Source: Minisyncoccota bacterium
Lineage (GTDB): Bacteria > Patescibacteriota > Minisyncoccia > Moranbacterales > GCA-2747515
Reading direction: 5' to 3'
DNA: 9,388 nt
Assembly (NCBI GenBank): GCA_938034715.1
Contig: CALHMM010000049.1
Location: 1 to 9,388 of the forward strand
Of the stretch, positions 1 to 6,920 are shown piece by piece; the first letter of the stretch is position 1; each line of letters begins with the position of its first letter. Made by a program: the position numbers and the translations under genes. The notes below the pieces were generated by a model. The model did not search any database, was not told where the DNA came from, and saw only the letters and a program-made list of their open reading frames with translations.

Positions 1-254
1 GTGCGTATATCTGGCTGCTTTTCAGGAAGTAAAGGATATATCTGTCTAAATAATGGTAGTCAAAATCTGAGAGGTGGTAGTAGCGACCAGAGAGGTCAAT
101 CTGCTGGATTGCGAAACACGCCGTACTGTCACAGTAGTGGCAAGCAAGATCCTCGGTGCTATGGATATTTCGCACCTCGGAAGATGCCTCGTAAAAAACC
201 AGGTAAACATAACCATCGTCAATAGCATTGATTGCTACGGGGTTGGACATGGAT
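1..254. other. Left edge: no convincing complete gene; hairpin-rich stretch
   Basis: An upstream gene may end here, but its frame cannot be decided. One frame gives a tail ending LAAFQEVKDISV with TAA at 47-49. Another gives YIWLLFRK with TAA at 30-32. From about 50 to 254 no frame on either strand reads like a protein: the open frames are rich in Cys, Ser and Arg, show no domain pattern, and one runs through the terminator that follows. Several hairpins can be drawn: GACC/GGTC at 85-97, GGTGC/GCACC at 155-176, TAGCA/TGCTA at 223-237 and GGACA/TGTCC at 245-258. The last shares bases with the 5' arm of the terminator. The stretch could be a small RNA, a long 3' UTR, or decayed sequence. Confidence 0.4.
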
Positions 255-289
255 GTCCGAGGGAAAATTCCCTTGGGCTTTTTCTTTTT
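255..289 (+). terminator. Rho-independent terminator
   Basis: A nine-pair stem is formed by 255-263 and 270-278, with two G-U pairs and a six-base loop that can tighten by one more A-T pair. It is followed by CTTTTTCTTTTT. It ends whatever is transcribed from the left and separates it from the FemAB gene. The upstream hairpin at 245-258 competes for bases 255-258. Confidence 0.8.
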
Positions 290-304
290 GTGAGCGATTT
301 TTGT

Positions 305-333
305 TTGACTACTTCGACGTTGGTCGATACTAT
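305..333 (+). promoter_or_regulatory. Promoter of the FemAB gene, with an inverted repeat in its spacer
   Basis: The -35 element is TTGACT (305-310), the spacer is 17 nt and the -10 element is TACTAT (328-333). The predicted transcription start is at about 340-341, on or next to the ATG at 341, so the mRNA would be leaderless; no SD sequence precedes that ATG. A perfect inverted repeat TCGAC-GTTG-GTCGA (314-327) fills most of the spacer, where a bound repressor would block RNA polymerase. The promoter lies just after a terminator, which fits a transcription unit beginning here. Confidence 0.55.
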
Positions 334-340
334 ATGAACT

Positions 341-1294
341 ATGGATATTCCCAAAAAAATACCTGAAGGCGGTCTTTTGCAAAGTGCGCGATGGACGGCT
401 TTTTTGCATGCAAAGGGGCAGGAAACTTTTGATGTTCGCGACGGCGCGCTTTTTGGTGTTGTGCAGACATTGAAGATTGTGGGACGTTATGGTTACATGG
501 CGAGAGTTCCGTTTGGCGTAATGACTGATTATATAGAAGAAGTACGAGCAGTCGCCCATGACTTACGATGTGGGTGGGTGCGCGGTGATTTTGCAGATAT
601 CAAAGACGTGGAGGCTTTGCGTCAGATCGGTTATTGTGTCGAGAAAGCGCCGCATGACACACAACCTGAATCAAACCTTATTATGGAGATCAGCGCCCCG
701 GAGGAGGAGCTTCTTTTGAGTATGAAGCAAAAGACGAGGTATAACATCCGTATGGCTCTTAAGAAGGGTGTGCGTGTGAAGGTGTATCGTTTTGGTGATG
801 ATGAGTTTGAGCGGTATTTGAAGGTATTTTTTGGGTTAGTGCAAGAAACAGCACGGAGGAAAGGTGTGCGTTTTCATTCTTACGACCACTATGGTTTGAT
901 GTTTGCTATTTTGCCGCCTGAGTCGATCGCACTGTACGTTGGAAAATTTGGTGAAGACATCGTAGCAATCAACATCGTTACATATTATGAGGATACAGCT
1001 ACGTATCTCCATGGGGCTTTTGGTGGGGCTCATCCAAGTGTGGGAGTGCCATTTCTTTTGCAGTGGCAGGCGATTTTTGACGCTCGATCGGAGGGTTATA
1101 AGTATTATGACTTTGGAGGTTTTTTCCCGGATACGAATGACAAGGGAAAGGCTGGCATTACACGTTTTAAAAATGGTTTTGCACCCAAAACACCTCCCAC
1201 AGTGACAGCGGGCTCATGGGATATTGTTTTCTCTCCAATGCGTTATCGTTTGTACCGATTTTTGCAAAAGTGTCGGACCTCATTCTCGCGGTAG
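341..1294 (+). CDS. FemAB/FemX-family peptidoglycan bridge aminoacyltransferase (GNAT fold)
   Basis: This 317-aa protein matches the FemAB family, cytoplasmic enzymes that transfer an amino acid from aminoacyl-tRNA to the peptide stem of lipid II or a nucleotide precursor. Family marks are the N-terminal LLQSARWTAFLHAKG (12-26), the KTRYNIRMALKKGV block (131-144) typical of the second acetyltransferase-like domain, FHSYDHYGLMF (179-189), and the C-terminal PFLLQWQAIFDARSEGYKYYDFGG region (237-260). The length is somewhat below the two-domain staphylococcal enzymes (about 410-420 aa), because the coiled-coil arm between the halves is absent or short. The ATG at 341 has no SD but sits at the predicted transcription start. 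A Mur ligase gene follows after 59 bases, which supports a cell-wall role. The amino acid transferred and the acceptor position cannot be read from sequence, and some relatives act on other substrates. Confidence 0.85.
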   Translation: MDIPKKIPEGGLLQSARWTAFLHAKGQETFDVRDGALFGVVQTLKIVGRYGYMARVPFGVMTDYIEEVRAVAHDLRCGWVRGDFADIKDVEALRQIGYCVEKAPHDTQPESNLIMEISAPEEELLLSMKQKTRYNIRMALKKGVRVKVYRFGDDEFERYLKVFFGLVQETARRKGVRFHSYDHYGLMFAILPPESIALYVGKFGEDIVAINIVTYYEDTATYLHGAFGGAHPSVGVPFLLQWQAIFDARSEGYKYYDFGGFFPDTNDKGKAGITRFKNGFAPKTPPTVTAGSWDIVFSPMRYRLYRFLQKCRTSFSR

Positions 1295-1329
1295 TGCATA
1301 TCTTTCTGTTATTTATTGTTGATGTTGTT

Positions 1330-1346
1330 TATACTTGAGAGAGTGG
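1330..1346 (+). promoter_or_regulatory. Possible -10 element and ribosome binding site before the Mur ligase
   Basis: TATACT (1330-1335) resembles a -10 element but lacks a good -35 at the right distance. GAGAGAGTGG (1337-1346) is a weak SD-like stretch. It lies about 7-10 nt before the TTG at 1354 and 16-19 nt before the in-frame ATG at 1363, so it favours the TTG. If the -10 is not real, the gene is simply read on from the FemAB gene. Confidence 0.35.
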
Positions 1347-1353
1347 TAATTAT

Positions 1354-2700
<1,347 letters not shown>

Positions 2701-2712
<12 letters not shown>

Positions 2713-2744
2713 TCTCTTTGGCCTTCGCGCTATTTTACTTCTTG
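2701..2744. terminator. Bidirectional Rho-independent terminator spanning a stop codon
   Basis: A perfect nine-pair stem CGCGAAGGC/GCCTTCGCG (2701-2709 with 2721-2729) has an 11-base loop that holds most of the Mur ligase TAA. On the plus strand it is followed by the T-rich CTATTTTACTTCTT. On the minus strand, TCTTTCTTT follows the stem, only five bases beyond the stop of the zinc-knuckle gene. It therefore serves both convergent genes. Confidence 0.75.
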
Positions 2745-2905
2745 GGTTTTCGTTTGCATTGCGATTTCGCTTTATGTTTTTTTCGAGGTCGTCTCATCGC
2801 TCGTAAATAGACTGCTTGTTTCACTGATCCTCGCTTACAGTTTCCACAAAAACTTGATTCATCTGTCATCCCCGTTCCTTCACAGAACTCGCAGAATTCA
2901 TACAT
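2735..2905 (-). CDS. Small zinc-knuckle protein (56 aa) with DnaJ-type CXXCXGXG motif and basic tail
   Basis: This 56-aa protein was found by translating the gap between larger genes. It has an excellent SD, GAGGAGAG (2912-2919), six bases before the ATG. Residues 5-12 read CEFCEGTG, an exact CXXCXGXG as in the zinc-binding repeats of DnaJ. A second pair, CGNC, follows at 20-23. Together the four cysteines can bind one zinc ion. From residue 35 the chain is strongly basic (RRPRKKHKAK, then KRKPKK), which suggests contact with RNA or DNA. It lies 29 bases downstream of the PAP2 gene on the same strand, so the two are probably co-transcribed, and a terminator follows its stop. No family is recognised; a nucleic-acid or ribosome-associated role is inference from charge and motif only. 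Confidence 0.75.
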   Translation of the reverse strand: MYEFCEFCEGTGMTDESSFCGNCKRGSVKQAVYLRAMRRPRKKHKAKSQCKRKPKK

Positions 2906-2934
2906 GACGGACTCTCCTCAAAGGTGAAAGTAGT

Positions 2935-3402
2935 TTATGGTAGCACAAACAAAGTTTCAATGATCCATATCGAACAAAAAGTTATGAGTATGCCGACGGC
3001 AATGCCGCCCGCAACTTCATTGGCGTAGTGACCGACGCGTTCTTTAAGTTTAGGAAAATCTTCCTTGTGTTCAATGTCGTCGAGTTGTGCGACGAGCTTG
3101 TTGATCGCTTTGCCTTGGAGACCGATGTTGATACGGACACGCATAGCGTCATAAATTGTTATAACAGCAAATGCAGTTGCTACTGCAAATGATGGACTTT
3201 CTACTCCGTGGTAGTAACCTACGATAACAACAAGGGAAGTGACAAATGCGCTATGCGCACTCGGAAAGTGACCTGGCGCAAAGGCGTAGTCCCAGTTTAA
3301 GCCATGCTTAAGGGTGAATCGTGCAAATTTGATTCCTTGTGCGGCCGCTAGGACGATAATCGGCACGAGAAACAGTTTGTAGGCAATGATAAACGTTGTC
3401 AT
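2935..3402 (-). CDS. Divergent PAP2 family membrane protein (DUF212/YuiD-like)
   Basis: This 155-aa membrane protein belongs to the divergent PAP2 family, distant relatives of type 2 phosphatidic acid phosphatases and vanadium haloperoxidases. Its motifs are GHFPSAHSA (44-52), YDAMRVRINIGLQGKAINKL (84-103) and LKERVGHYANEVAGG (119-133). Hydrophobic helices lie near 5-22, 50-63, 69-86 and 132-150. The substrate of this family is not well established; a lipid phosphate, perhaps an isoprenoid carrier, is a guess. The ATG at 3402 is preferred over an in-frame ATG 45 bases upstream. The family domain begins at FIIAYKLFLVP, and an extended -10 promoter lies between the two start codons, so the longer form would need another promoter. 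The zinc-knuckle gene follows 29 bases downstream; lemA lies divergently. Confidence 0.85.
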   Translation of the reverse strand: MTTFIIAYKLFLVPIIVLAAAQGIKFARFTLKHGLNWDYAFAPGHFPSAHSAFVTSLVVIVGYYHGVESPSFAVATAFAVITIYDAMRVRINIGLQGKAINKLVAQLDDIEHKEDFPKLKERVGHYANEVAGGIAVGILITFCSIWIIETLFVLP

Positions 3403-3411
3403 ATTAAAATT

Positions 3412-3420
3412 ATTATACCA
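3412..3420 (-). promoter_or_regulatory. Extended -10 promoter of the PAP2 gene
   Basis: Read on the minus strand this is TGG-TATAAT, a perfect -10 with the TGN extension; no good -35 is seen, as is usual for extended -10 promoters. Only nine bases separate the -10 from the ATG at 3402, so transcription would start about three bases before the ATG and the mRNA would be nearly leaderless. Confidence 0.6.
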
Positions 3421-3441
3421 TAGAGATCTTTTTGCTACTGG

Positions 3442-3470
3442 TTGCATTTTGAGAGAAATGGTACTATTAT
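3442..3470 (+). promoter_or_regulatory. Promoter of the lemA-htpX unit
   Basis: TTGCAT (3442-3447), a 17-nt spacer and TATTAT (3465-3470, five of six consensus bases) predict a start near 3477 and a leader of about 26 nt before the lemA ATG. It lies back to back with the PAP2 promoter in a 100-bp divergent region. No strong SD precedes lemA. Confidence 0.5.
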
Positions 3471-3502
3471 GTTATATCGTTTATTAGAACTAAAGAAATA
3501 TT

Positions 3503-4096
3503 ATGGGCACTATAGGTGTGATTATCGCTGGTATTATTGCAGTTGGCGCTGCGGTTATCGGTATATACAATGGCTTGGTCCGTTTGCGCGCAAATGTCGA
3601 CGAGGCATGGAGTGGTATCGATGTGCAACTTAAGCGTCGATATGATCTGATACCAAATCTCGTGGAGACTGTGAAGGGTTATGCAAAACATGAGCAAGAG
3701 ACGTTAACGAAAGTGATGGAAGCACGCTCCAAGGCTACGTCTATGAATATAGACATTTCAAAAGTGACACCAGAAATGATGACGCAGTTCTCCAAGGCGC
3801 AAAGCGGCATCACTGGAGCTCTTGGAAAACTTTTTGCTGTCGCGGAGGCTTATCCTGACTTGAAAGCAAATGAAAACTTCATGAAACTTCAAGAAGAACT
3901 CAGTGTTATAGAGGATGCTATTCAGTCATCACGTCGTTATTTTAATGGGACTGTGCGAGACTATAATGTGCGTATCGAGACTGTGCCTAGTAATATTATT
4001 GCGGGAATGTTTCGCTTTGTGCGGCGGGAATTTTTCAAAATTGATGAGGCTGAGAAGGAGAATGTCAAAGTTGATTTTGATTCAAAAAATGCGTAA
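3503..4096 (+). CDS. lemA: LemA family membrane-anchored protein
   Basis: This 197-aa protein has the standard LemA layout: a short N-terminal transmembrane segment (about 4-22) followed by a helical domain starting YNGLVRLRANVDEAW (22-36) and containing DVQLKRRYDLIPNLVETVKGY (40-60). The FNGTVRDYN motif (147-155) lies near the usual position. The length fits the family (about 185-200 aa). LemA proteins expose only a short N-terminal peptide outside and keep a long helical bundle on the other side. Their biochemical role is poorly known, though lemA genes often sit next to htpX. Here htpX follows after 46 bases on the same strand, so a shared transcript is likely. The start has no strong SD but gives the canonical N terminus. 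Confidence 0.93.
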   Translation: MGTIGVIIAGIIAVGAAVIGIYNGLVRLRANVDEAWSGIDVQLKRRYDLIPNLVETVKGYAKHEQETLTKVMEARSKATSMNIDISKVTPEMMTQFSKAQSGITGALGKLFAVAEAYPDLKANENFMKLQEELSVIEDAIQSSRRYFNGTVRDYNVRIETVPSNIIAGMFRFVRREFFKIDEAEKENVKVDFDSKNA

Positions 4097-4125
4097 TCTA
4101 CTGTTTACAGTCATCTAACTGTTTA
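4096..4125 (+). repeat. Imperfect direct repeat between lemA and htpX
   Basis: ATCTACTGTTTA (4096-4107) recurs as ATCTAACTGTTTA (4113-4125), 17-18 bases apart. The first copy extends into a perfect hairpin ACTGT-TT-ACAGT (4100-4111). The second overlaps the palindrome GTTTAAAC (4121-4128). It may be a protein-binding site or an RNA element that adjusts the lemA to htpX ratio, or it may be chance in AT-rich sequence. Confidence 0.35.
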
Positions 4126-4142
4126 AACGTAGCTAAAAATAT

Positions 4143-5051
4143 ATGCAATCACTCAATTCACTTAAGTCAGGTAATATTCGCAAAACGTGGATTTTGCTTA
4201 CTGTATTTTTTTCTGTCATTCTCGGTGTCGGTTACTTGCTTTCTGTTTATCTCCAGTCGCCTGGTATTATGCTAGGAGCTGGGTTTTTCTCAATTTTTTC
4301 TAGTGTGGGTTCGTACTGGTTTAGTGATAAGATCGCTCTTTCGATGGCAAATGCTAAACCTGTCACAAAAGAGACTCATGGAGAACTCTATGCGATGGTT
4401 GATAGTCTCGCTATTGCTTCAGGTCTGCCGACGCCACGTATCTTTATGATTGAAGATAGCGCTATGAATGCGTTTGCGACTGGACGAAATCCTGAGCATA
4501 GTGTGATCGCTTTTACGACAGGGATTGTAGATCGACTTGATAAAGAGGAGCTTCGCGGTGTTGCTGCACATGAGATGAGTCATATTATCAATCGTGATAT
4601 GTTGATTGGTACGATTGCTGTGGTCTTGGCGAGCGCACTAGCGATGGTGGGTCGACTGACTAGGACAGGTATGGGTGGCGAGATGAATCGTATCGGTGAT
4701 AATCGTGGTGGCAATCCTTTCCGTGTGGTGATCGCGATCGGTTTGCTCGTGCTTGCTCCTTTGTTAGCACAGCTACTTCGCTTAGCTGTATCACGTAAGC
4801 GTGAGTATTTAGCTGATGCAACAGGTGCAATGCTTACTGGCAACCCTGAGGGACTTGCAAGTGCACTTGAAAAAATTGGAGGCAGCCCAAAGACACTTGA
4901 TAAAGCCAGTGAGATGACTGCGCATCTCTTTATCGACAATCCATTTAAAAATACTAAAGTTACAAATTTCTTCTCTACGCATCCGCCTATGGAAAAGCGT
5001 GTAGCGCTTTTGCGTGATGCAGATAAAGATCCCTCTACTGGACAGATCTAG
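4143..5051 (+). CDS. htpX: HtpX-like M48 family zinc metalloprotease
   Basis: This 302-aa membrane protease belongs to family M48B, which cleaves misfolded or surplus membrane proteins with the active site facing the cytoplasm. Two N-terminal transmembrane helices lie at about 15-37 and 40-60. The catalytic HEMSH (143-147) supplies two zinc-binding histidines and the general base Glu144. The third zinc ligand is probably Glu221 in REYLADATGA. A second hydrophobic pair lies at about 154-170 and 195-213. The C-terminal STHPPMEKR (278-286) is a classic M48 signature. Length and order match HtpX (about 290-300 aa). It is downstream of lemA, a common arrangement. No SD is visible before the ATG; translation may depend on the upstream gene or on a low-structure AT-rich leader. 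Confidence 0.95.
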   Translation: MQSLNSLKSGNIRKTWILLTVFFSVILGVGYLLSVYLQSPGIMLGAGFFSIFSSVGSYWFSDKIALSMANAKPVTKETHGELYAMVDSLAIASGLPTPRIFMIEDSAMNAFATGRNPEHSVIAFTTGIVDRLDKEELRGVAAHEMSHIINRDMLIGTIAVVLASALAMVGRLTRTGMGGEMNRIGDNRGGNPFRVVIAIGLLVLAPLLAQLLRLAVSRKREYLADATGAMLTGNPEGLASALEKIGGSPKTLDKASEMTAHLFIDNPFKNTKVTNFFSTHPPMEKRVALLRDADKDPSTGQI

Positions 5052-5068
5052 AATCTTTTGCTAGATTT
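5046..5068 (+). terminator. Weak hairpin at the htpX stop codon
   Basis: ATCTAG (5046-5051) pairs with CTAGAT (5061-5066) around a nine-base loop, and the 5' arm contains the htpX stop codon. Only TTTCC follows, so termination would be weak. The next promoter begins in its 3' arm. Confidence 0.3.
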
Positions 5069-5094
5069 CCATAGTTCGTGCTGTACCTTACAAT
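5066..5094 (+). promoter_or_regulatory. Promoter of the 120-aa gene and dapD
   Basis: TTTCCA (5066-5071), a 17-nt spacer and TACAAT (5089-5094) predict a start near 5101 and a leader of about 37 nt. The leader ends in a clear SD AAAGGAG (5123-5129), eight bases before the ATG at 5138. Confidence 0.5.
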
Positions 5095-5137
5095 GCGTTT
5101 GGTTTTTCAAGTAGTTTTTACCAAAGGAGTAGATAAC

Positions 5138-5500
5138 ATGGAAAAGAATTTTGATTGGAGGGAAGCTTTCTCTGGAAGCTTTGAGGACAATCAATCAGTG
5201 ATCCTTGCAGTTCTGGATCTGGAGCGCCCTGAGGATGTCGATATTGTGCAGGTCCAGCTTTGCCCCCATGAGGGACAAGTTGAGGACTTTGTTCCTGAGG
5301 AGGGAAAATACTGGTCTATGGTGTTTGTGGATTTCTTGAATAAACGAGTTTCTAGACCTCTTGGGAAGTGGTTTCATATCAAAGATTGGGAAAAAGAGGC
5401 TGCCGATTGTTTTTTCCGCGGTGTTCCTGATCATCCTGGATTTCTGCGATCATTTAGATCTGCAGATACTATTCGTACCAACACAAAGGTGGAGAGTTAA
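5138..5500 (+). CDS. Hypothetical protein of 120 aa, co-transcribed with dapD
   Basis: No family is recognised. The start at 5138 is set by AAAGGAG eight bases upstream; the frame is open further up to 5078, but that extension lacks an SD and overlaps the predicted promoter. The protein is soluble and acidic, with no signal peptide or membrane helix. It starts MEKNFDWREAFSGSF and has a hydrophobic stretch SVILAVLDL (20-28). Two cysteines, at 42 and 91, are far apart, and aromatic residues are frequent (KYWSMVFVDF at 57-66, KWFHIKDWE at 77-85). Its TAA is followed with no spacer by the dapD ATG, and its last codons carry the dapD SD, so translation is coupled. A role tied to DapD or diaminopimelate metabolism is inferred from this arrangement alone. 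Confidence 0.75.
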   Translation: MEKNFDWREAFSGSFEDNQSVILAVLDLERPEDVDIVQVQLCPHEGQVEDFVPEEGKYWSMVFVDFLNKRVSRPLGKWFHIKDWEKEAADCFFRGVPDHPGFLRSFRSADTIRTNTKVES

Positions 5501-6331
5501 ATGCAAACTTTAGAAAATGTGATTAACAGTGCTTGGGAAGATCGTCAAAGTATCGCCCCCGGCTCAGTGAGTGCAGTGACTGAAAAGGCCATTGAAAAAG
5601 CTATTGAGCAACTTGATTCTGGTGAAAGGCGTGTTGCCGAACCATTGGATGGAGGTGGGTGGAAAGTAAATGAATGGTTGAAGAAAGCTGTGTTGCTTTC
5701 GTTTCGATTGCGCGATAACGTGCCAATTGAGGCAGGCGGTTTTACCCAGTTCTATGACAAAGTGCCTAGTAAGTTTGGCAATATGACGCCCGATCAATTA
5801 CATGAATCTGGTGTGCGCGTTGTACCTCCTGCGATGGCACGTAAAGGGAGTTTCATAGCTTCCAACACTGTACTGATGCCGTCATATGTAAACATCGGTG
5901 CGTACGTCGATAGTGGCACTATGGTAGACACCTGGGCCACTGTTGGTTCTTGTGCTCAGATCGGCAAGAATGTGCACCTCTCCGGCGGTGTAGGTATTGG
6001 TGGCGTATTGGAGCCGTTGCAAGCCTCGCCGACGATTATAGAGGATGATTGCTTCATCGGAGCGCGGTCTGAAATTGTCGAAGGTGTCATTGTCGAGAAA
6101 GGCTCTGTTGTTTCGATGGGTGTTTATATCGGGCAGAGTACGCGGATCTATGACCGTGAACGTGATGAAGTCACCTACGGACGTATACCTGCCGGCTCTG
6201 TTGTGGTTTCAGGTACATTGCCTGCTGACAATGGTAAGTACAGTCTCTATTGCGCTGTTATTGTGAAGCGCGTGGATGAAAAGACGCGGAGTAAGGTTGG
6301 TATTAATGAGTTGTTGCGCGTGGTTGATTAA
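5501..6331 (+). CDS. dapD: 2,3,4,5-tetrahydropyridine-2,6-dicarboxylate N-succinyltransferase
   Basis: DapD transfers succinyl from succinyl-CoA to tetrahydrodipicolinate, giving N-succinyl-2-amino-6-oxopimelate in the succinylase branch of diaminopimelate and lysine synthesis; the enzyme is a cytoplasmic trimer. The 276-aa protein follows E. coli DapD (274 aa) from end to end: LLDSG-like LDSGERRVAE (39-47), WLKKAVLLSFR (59-69), a left-handed beta-helix from about 105 to 240 including PSYVNIGAYVD (127-137), GSCAQIGKNVHLSGGVGIGG (149-168) and IGQSTRIYDRE (210-220), and the C-terminal KVGINELLR. Asp143 and Glu191 match the catalytic Asp141 and Glu189. AGGTGGAGAG (5487-5496), inside the upstream gene, is the SD. 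This close match to proteobacterial DapD contrasts with the neighbouring genes and suggests transfer. A strong terminator follows. Confidence 0.97.
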   Translation: MQTLENVINSAWEDRQSIAPGSVSAVTEKAIEKAIEQLDSGERRVAEPLDGGGWKVNEWLKKAVLLSFRLRDNVPIEAGGFTQFYDKVPSKFGNMTPDQLHESGVRVVPPAMARKGSFIASNTVLMPSYVNIGAYVDSGTMVDTWATVGSCAQIGKNVHLSGGVGIGGVLEPLQASPTIIEDDCFIGARSEIVEGVIVEKGSVVSMGVYIGQSTRIYDRERDEVTYGRIPAGSVVVSGTLPADNGKYSLYCAVIVKRVDEKTRSKVGINELLRVVD

Positions 6332-6370
6332 ATAGTCAACAAGTGTGAAAAAGTCAAAAGGGACTTTGGT

Positions 6371-6401
6371 CGTACATAGGATATGTGCGGCTTTTTCTTT
6401 T
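6371..6401 (+). terminator. Rho-independent terminator after dapD
   Basis: CGTACATA (6371-6378) pairs over eight positions with TATGTGCG (6382-6389), with one G-U pair and a three-base loop, followed by GCTTTTTCTTTT. A smaller hairpin AAAGTC/GACTTT lies just upstream (about 6349-6366). Confidence 0.8.
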
Positions 6402-6445
6402 GGATTTCTATGTTGTATGATAGGTTTAATGTAACAAAGATTATC

Positions 6446-6856
6446 ATGGAAAGAAAAGAGCCCAAAGATACAGACTTACATACGTGGACATCTCATGCAA
6501 AGATGAAGATGCGGTATTATGGACTCTCTGAACAACGCATTAAAAACATCATTCGAAGACCGCTGCGGACAGAAGAAGGTATTGCCGAGAAAACAATTGC
6601 TGTTATGCAACCTCAGTCAACGAGACGGGATAAAGTTTCAAAAGAAAAGACGTGGAGTGCTGAGGTCTGGGTTATGTATCAACTGGCGCAGGGTTCACAA
6701 AAAAAAATTGACATTGCAGTTCCTGAGAAGTTGGCAGGTATATTTGCTCCGCGGACAAAGGTGAAGATTATTAGCGCTTGGCGATATCCTGGTAAGACAA
6801 AGCCTGGTGACGGATTGCCAGATCACATCCTCGATGAGATTGCAGAGGCTCTGTAG
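6446..6856 (+). CDS. Small soluble protein, possibly DUF4258/RelE-like
   Basis: This 136-aa protein has the flavour of DUF4258, a small fold related to RelE/BrnT-type toxins. The supporting segments are SHAKMKMRYYGLSEQRIKNII (16-36), where this family has a His-x-x-x-Arg-Met stretch and a helix, then a beta-rich part EVWVMYQL (73-80) and KVKIISAWRYPG (105-116), which resembles the family's closing strand with a Trp-Arg. The chain is basic in the first half and ends in an acidic helix. No antitoxin-like partner lies beside it, so toxin activity is not implied. The ATG at 6446 was chosen because further upstream the frame (in-frame ATGs at 6410 and 6383) runs back into the dapD terminator; no clear SD exists, so the start is uncertain. 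TATGAT (6416-6421) or TTTAAT (6425-6430) could be its -10. Confidence 0.65.
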   Translation: MERKEPKDTDLHTWTSHAKMKMRYYGLSEQRIKNIIRRPLRTEEGIAEKTIAVMQPQSTRRDKVSKEKTWSAEVWVMYQLAQGSQKKIDIAVPEKLAGIFAPRTKVKIISAWRYPGKTKPGDGLPDHILDEIAEAL

Positions 6857-6872
6857 CCAGACGTAAGTTTGG

Positions 6873-6881
6873 TGGTATACT
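6873..6881 (+). promoter_or_regulatory. Extended -10 promoter of the DUF4870-like gene
   Basis: TGG-TATACT (6873-6881) is an extended -10 with no clear -35, predicting a start near 6888. The leader begins with the purine-rich AGAGGAAAGGAAA, but this lies more than 20 nt before the ATG at 6921, too far for a normal SD. A small hairpin CCAGA/TTTGG sits just upstream (6857-6872). Confidence 0.5.
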
Positions 6882-6920
6882 ATAGAGGAAAGGAAATAAG
6901 TTGTAATATAAAGTATTTGT

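Noticed and set aside
1..337. Open frames 1-225 and 74-337 (plus) and 46-228 (minus)
   Set aside because: Their translations have no protein-like pattern; the second runs through the terminator and promoter, and none has an SD.
3403..3447. Longer start for the PAP2 protein
   Set aside because: The extra 15 residues precede the family domain and overlap the extended -10 promoter; the ATG at 3402 fits better.
4580..4939. 119-aa open frame on the minus strand
   Set aside because: It lies entirely inside the well-supported htpX gene and its Ser/Ala-rich translation is a shadow of that coding sequence.
5078..5137. Longer start for the 120-aa protein
   Set aside because: A strong SD sits eight bases before the ATG at 5138, and the extension overlaps a predicted promoter.
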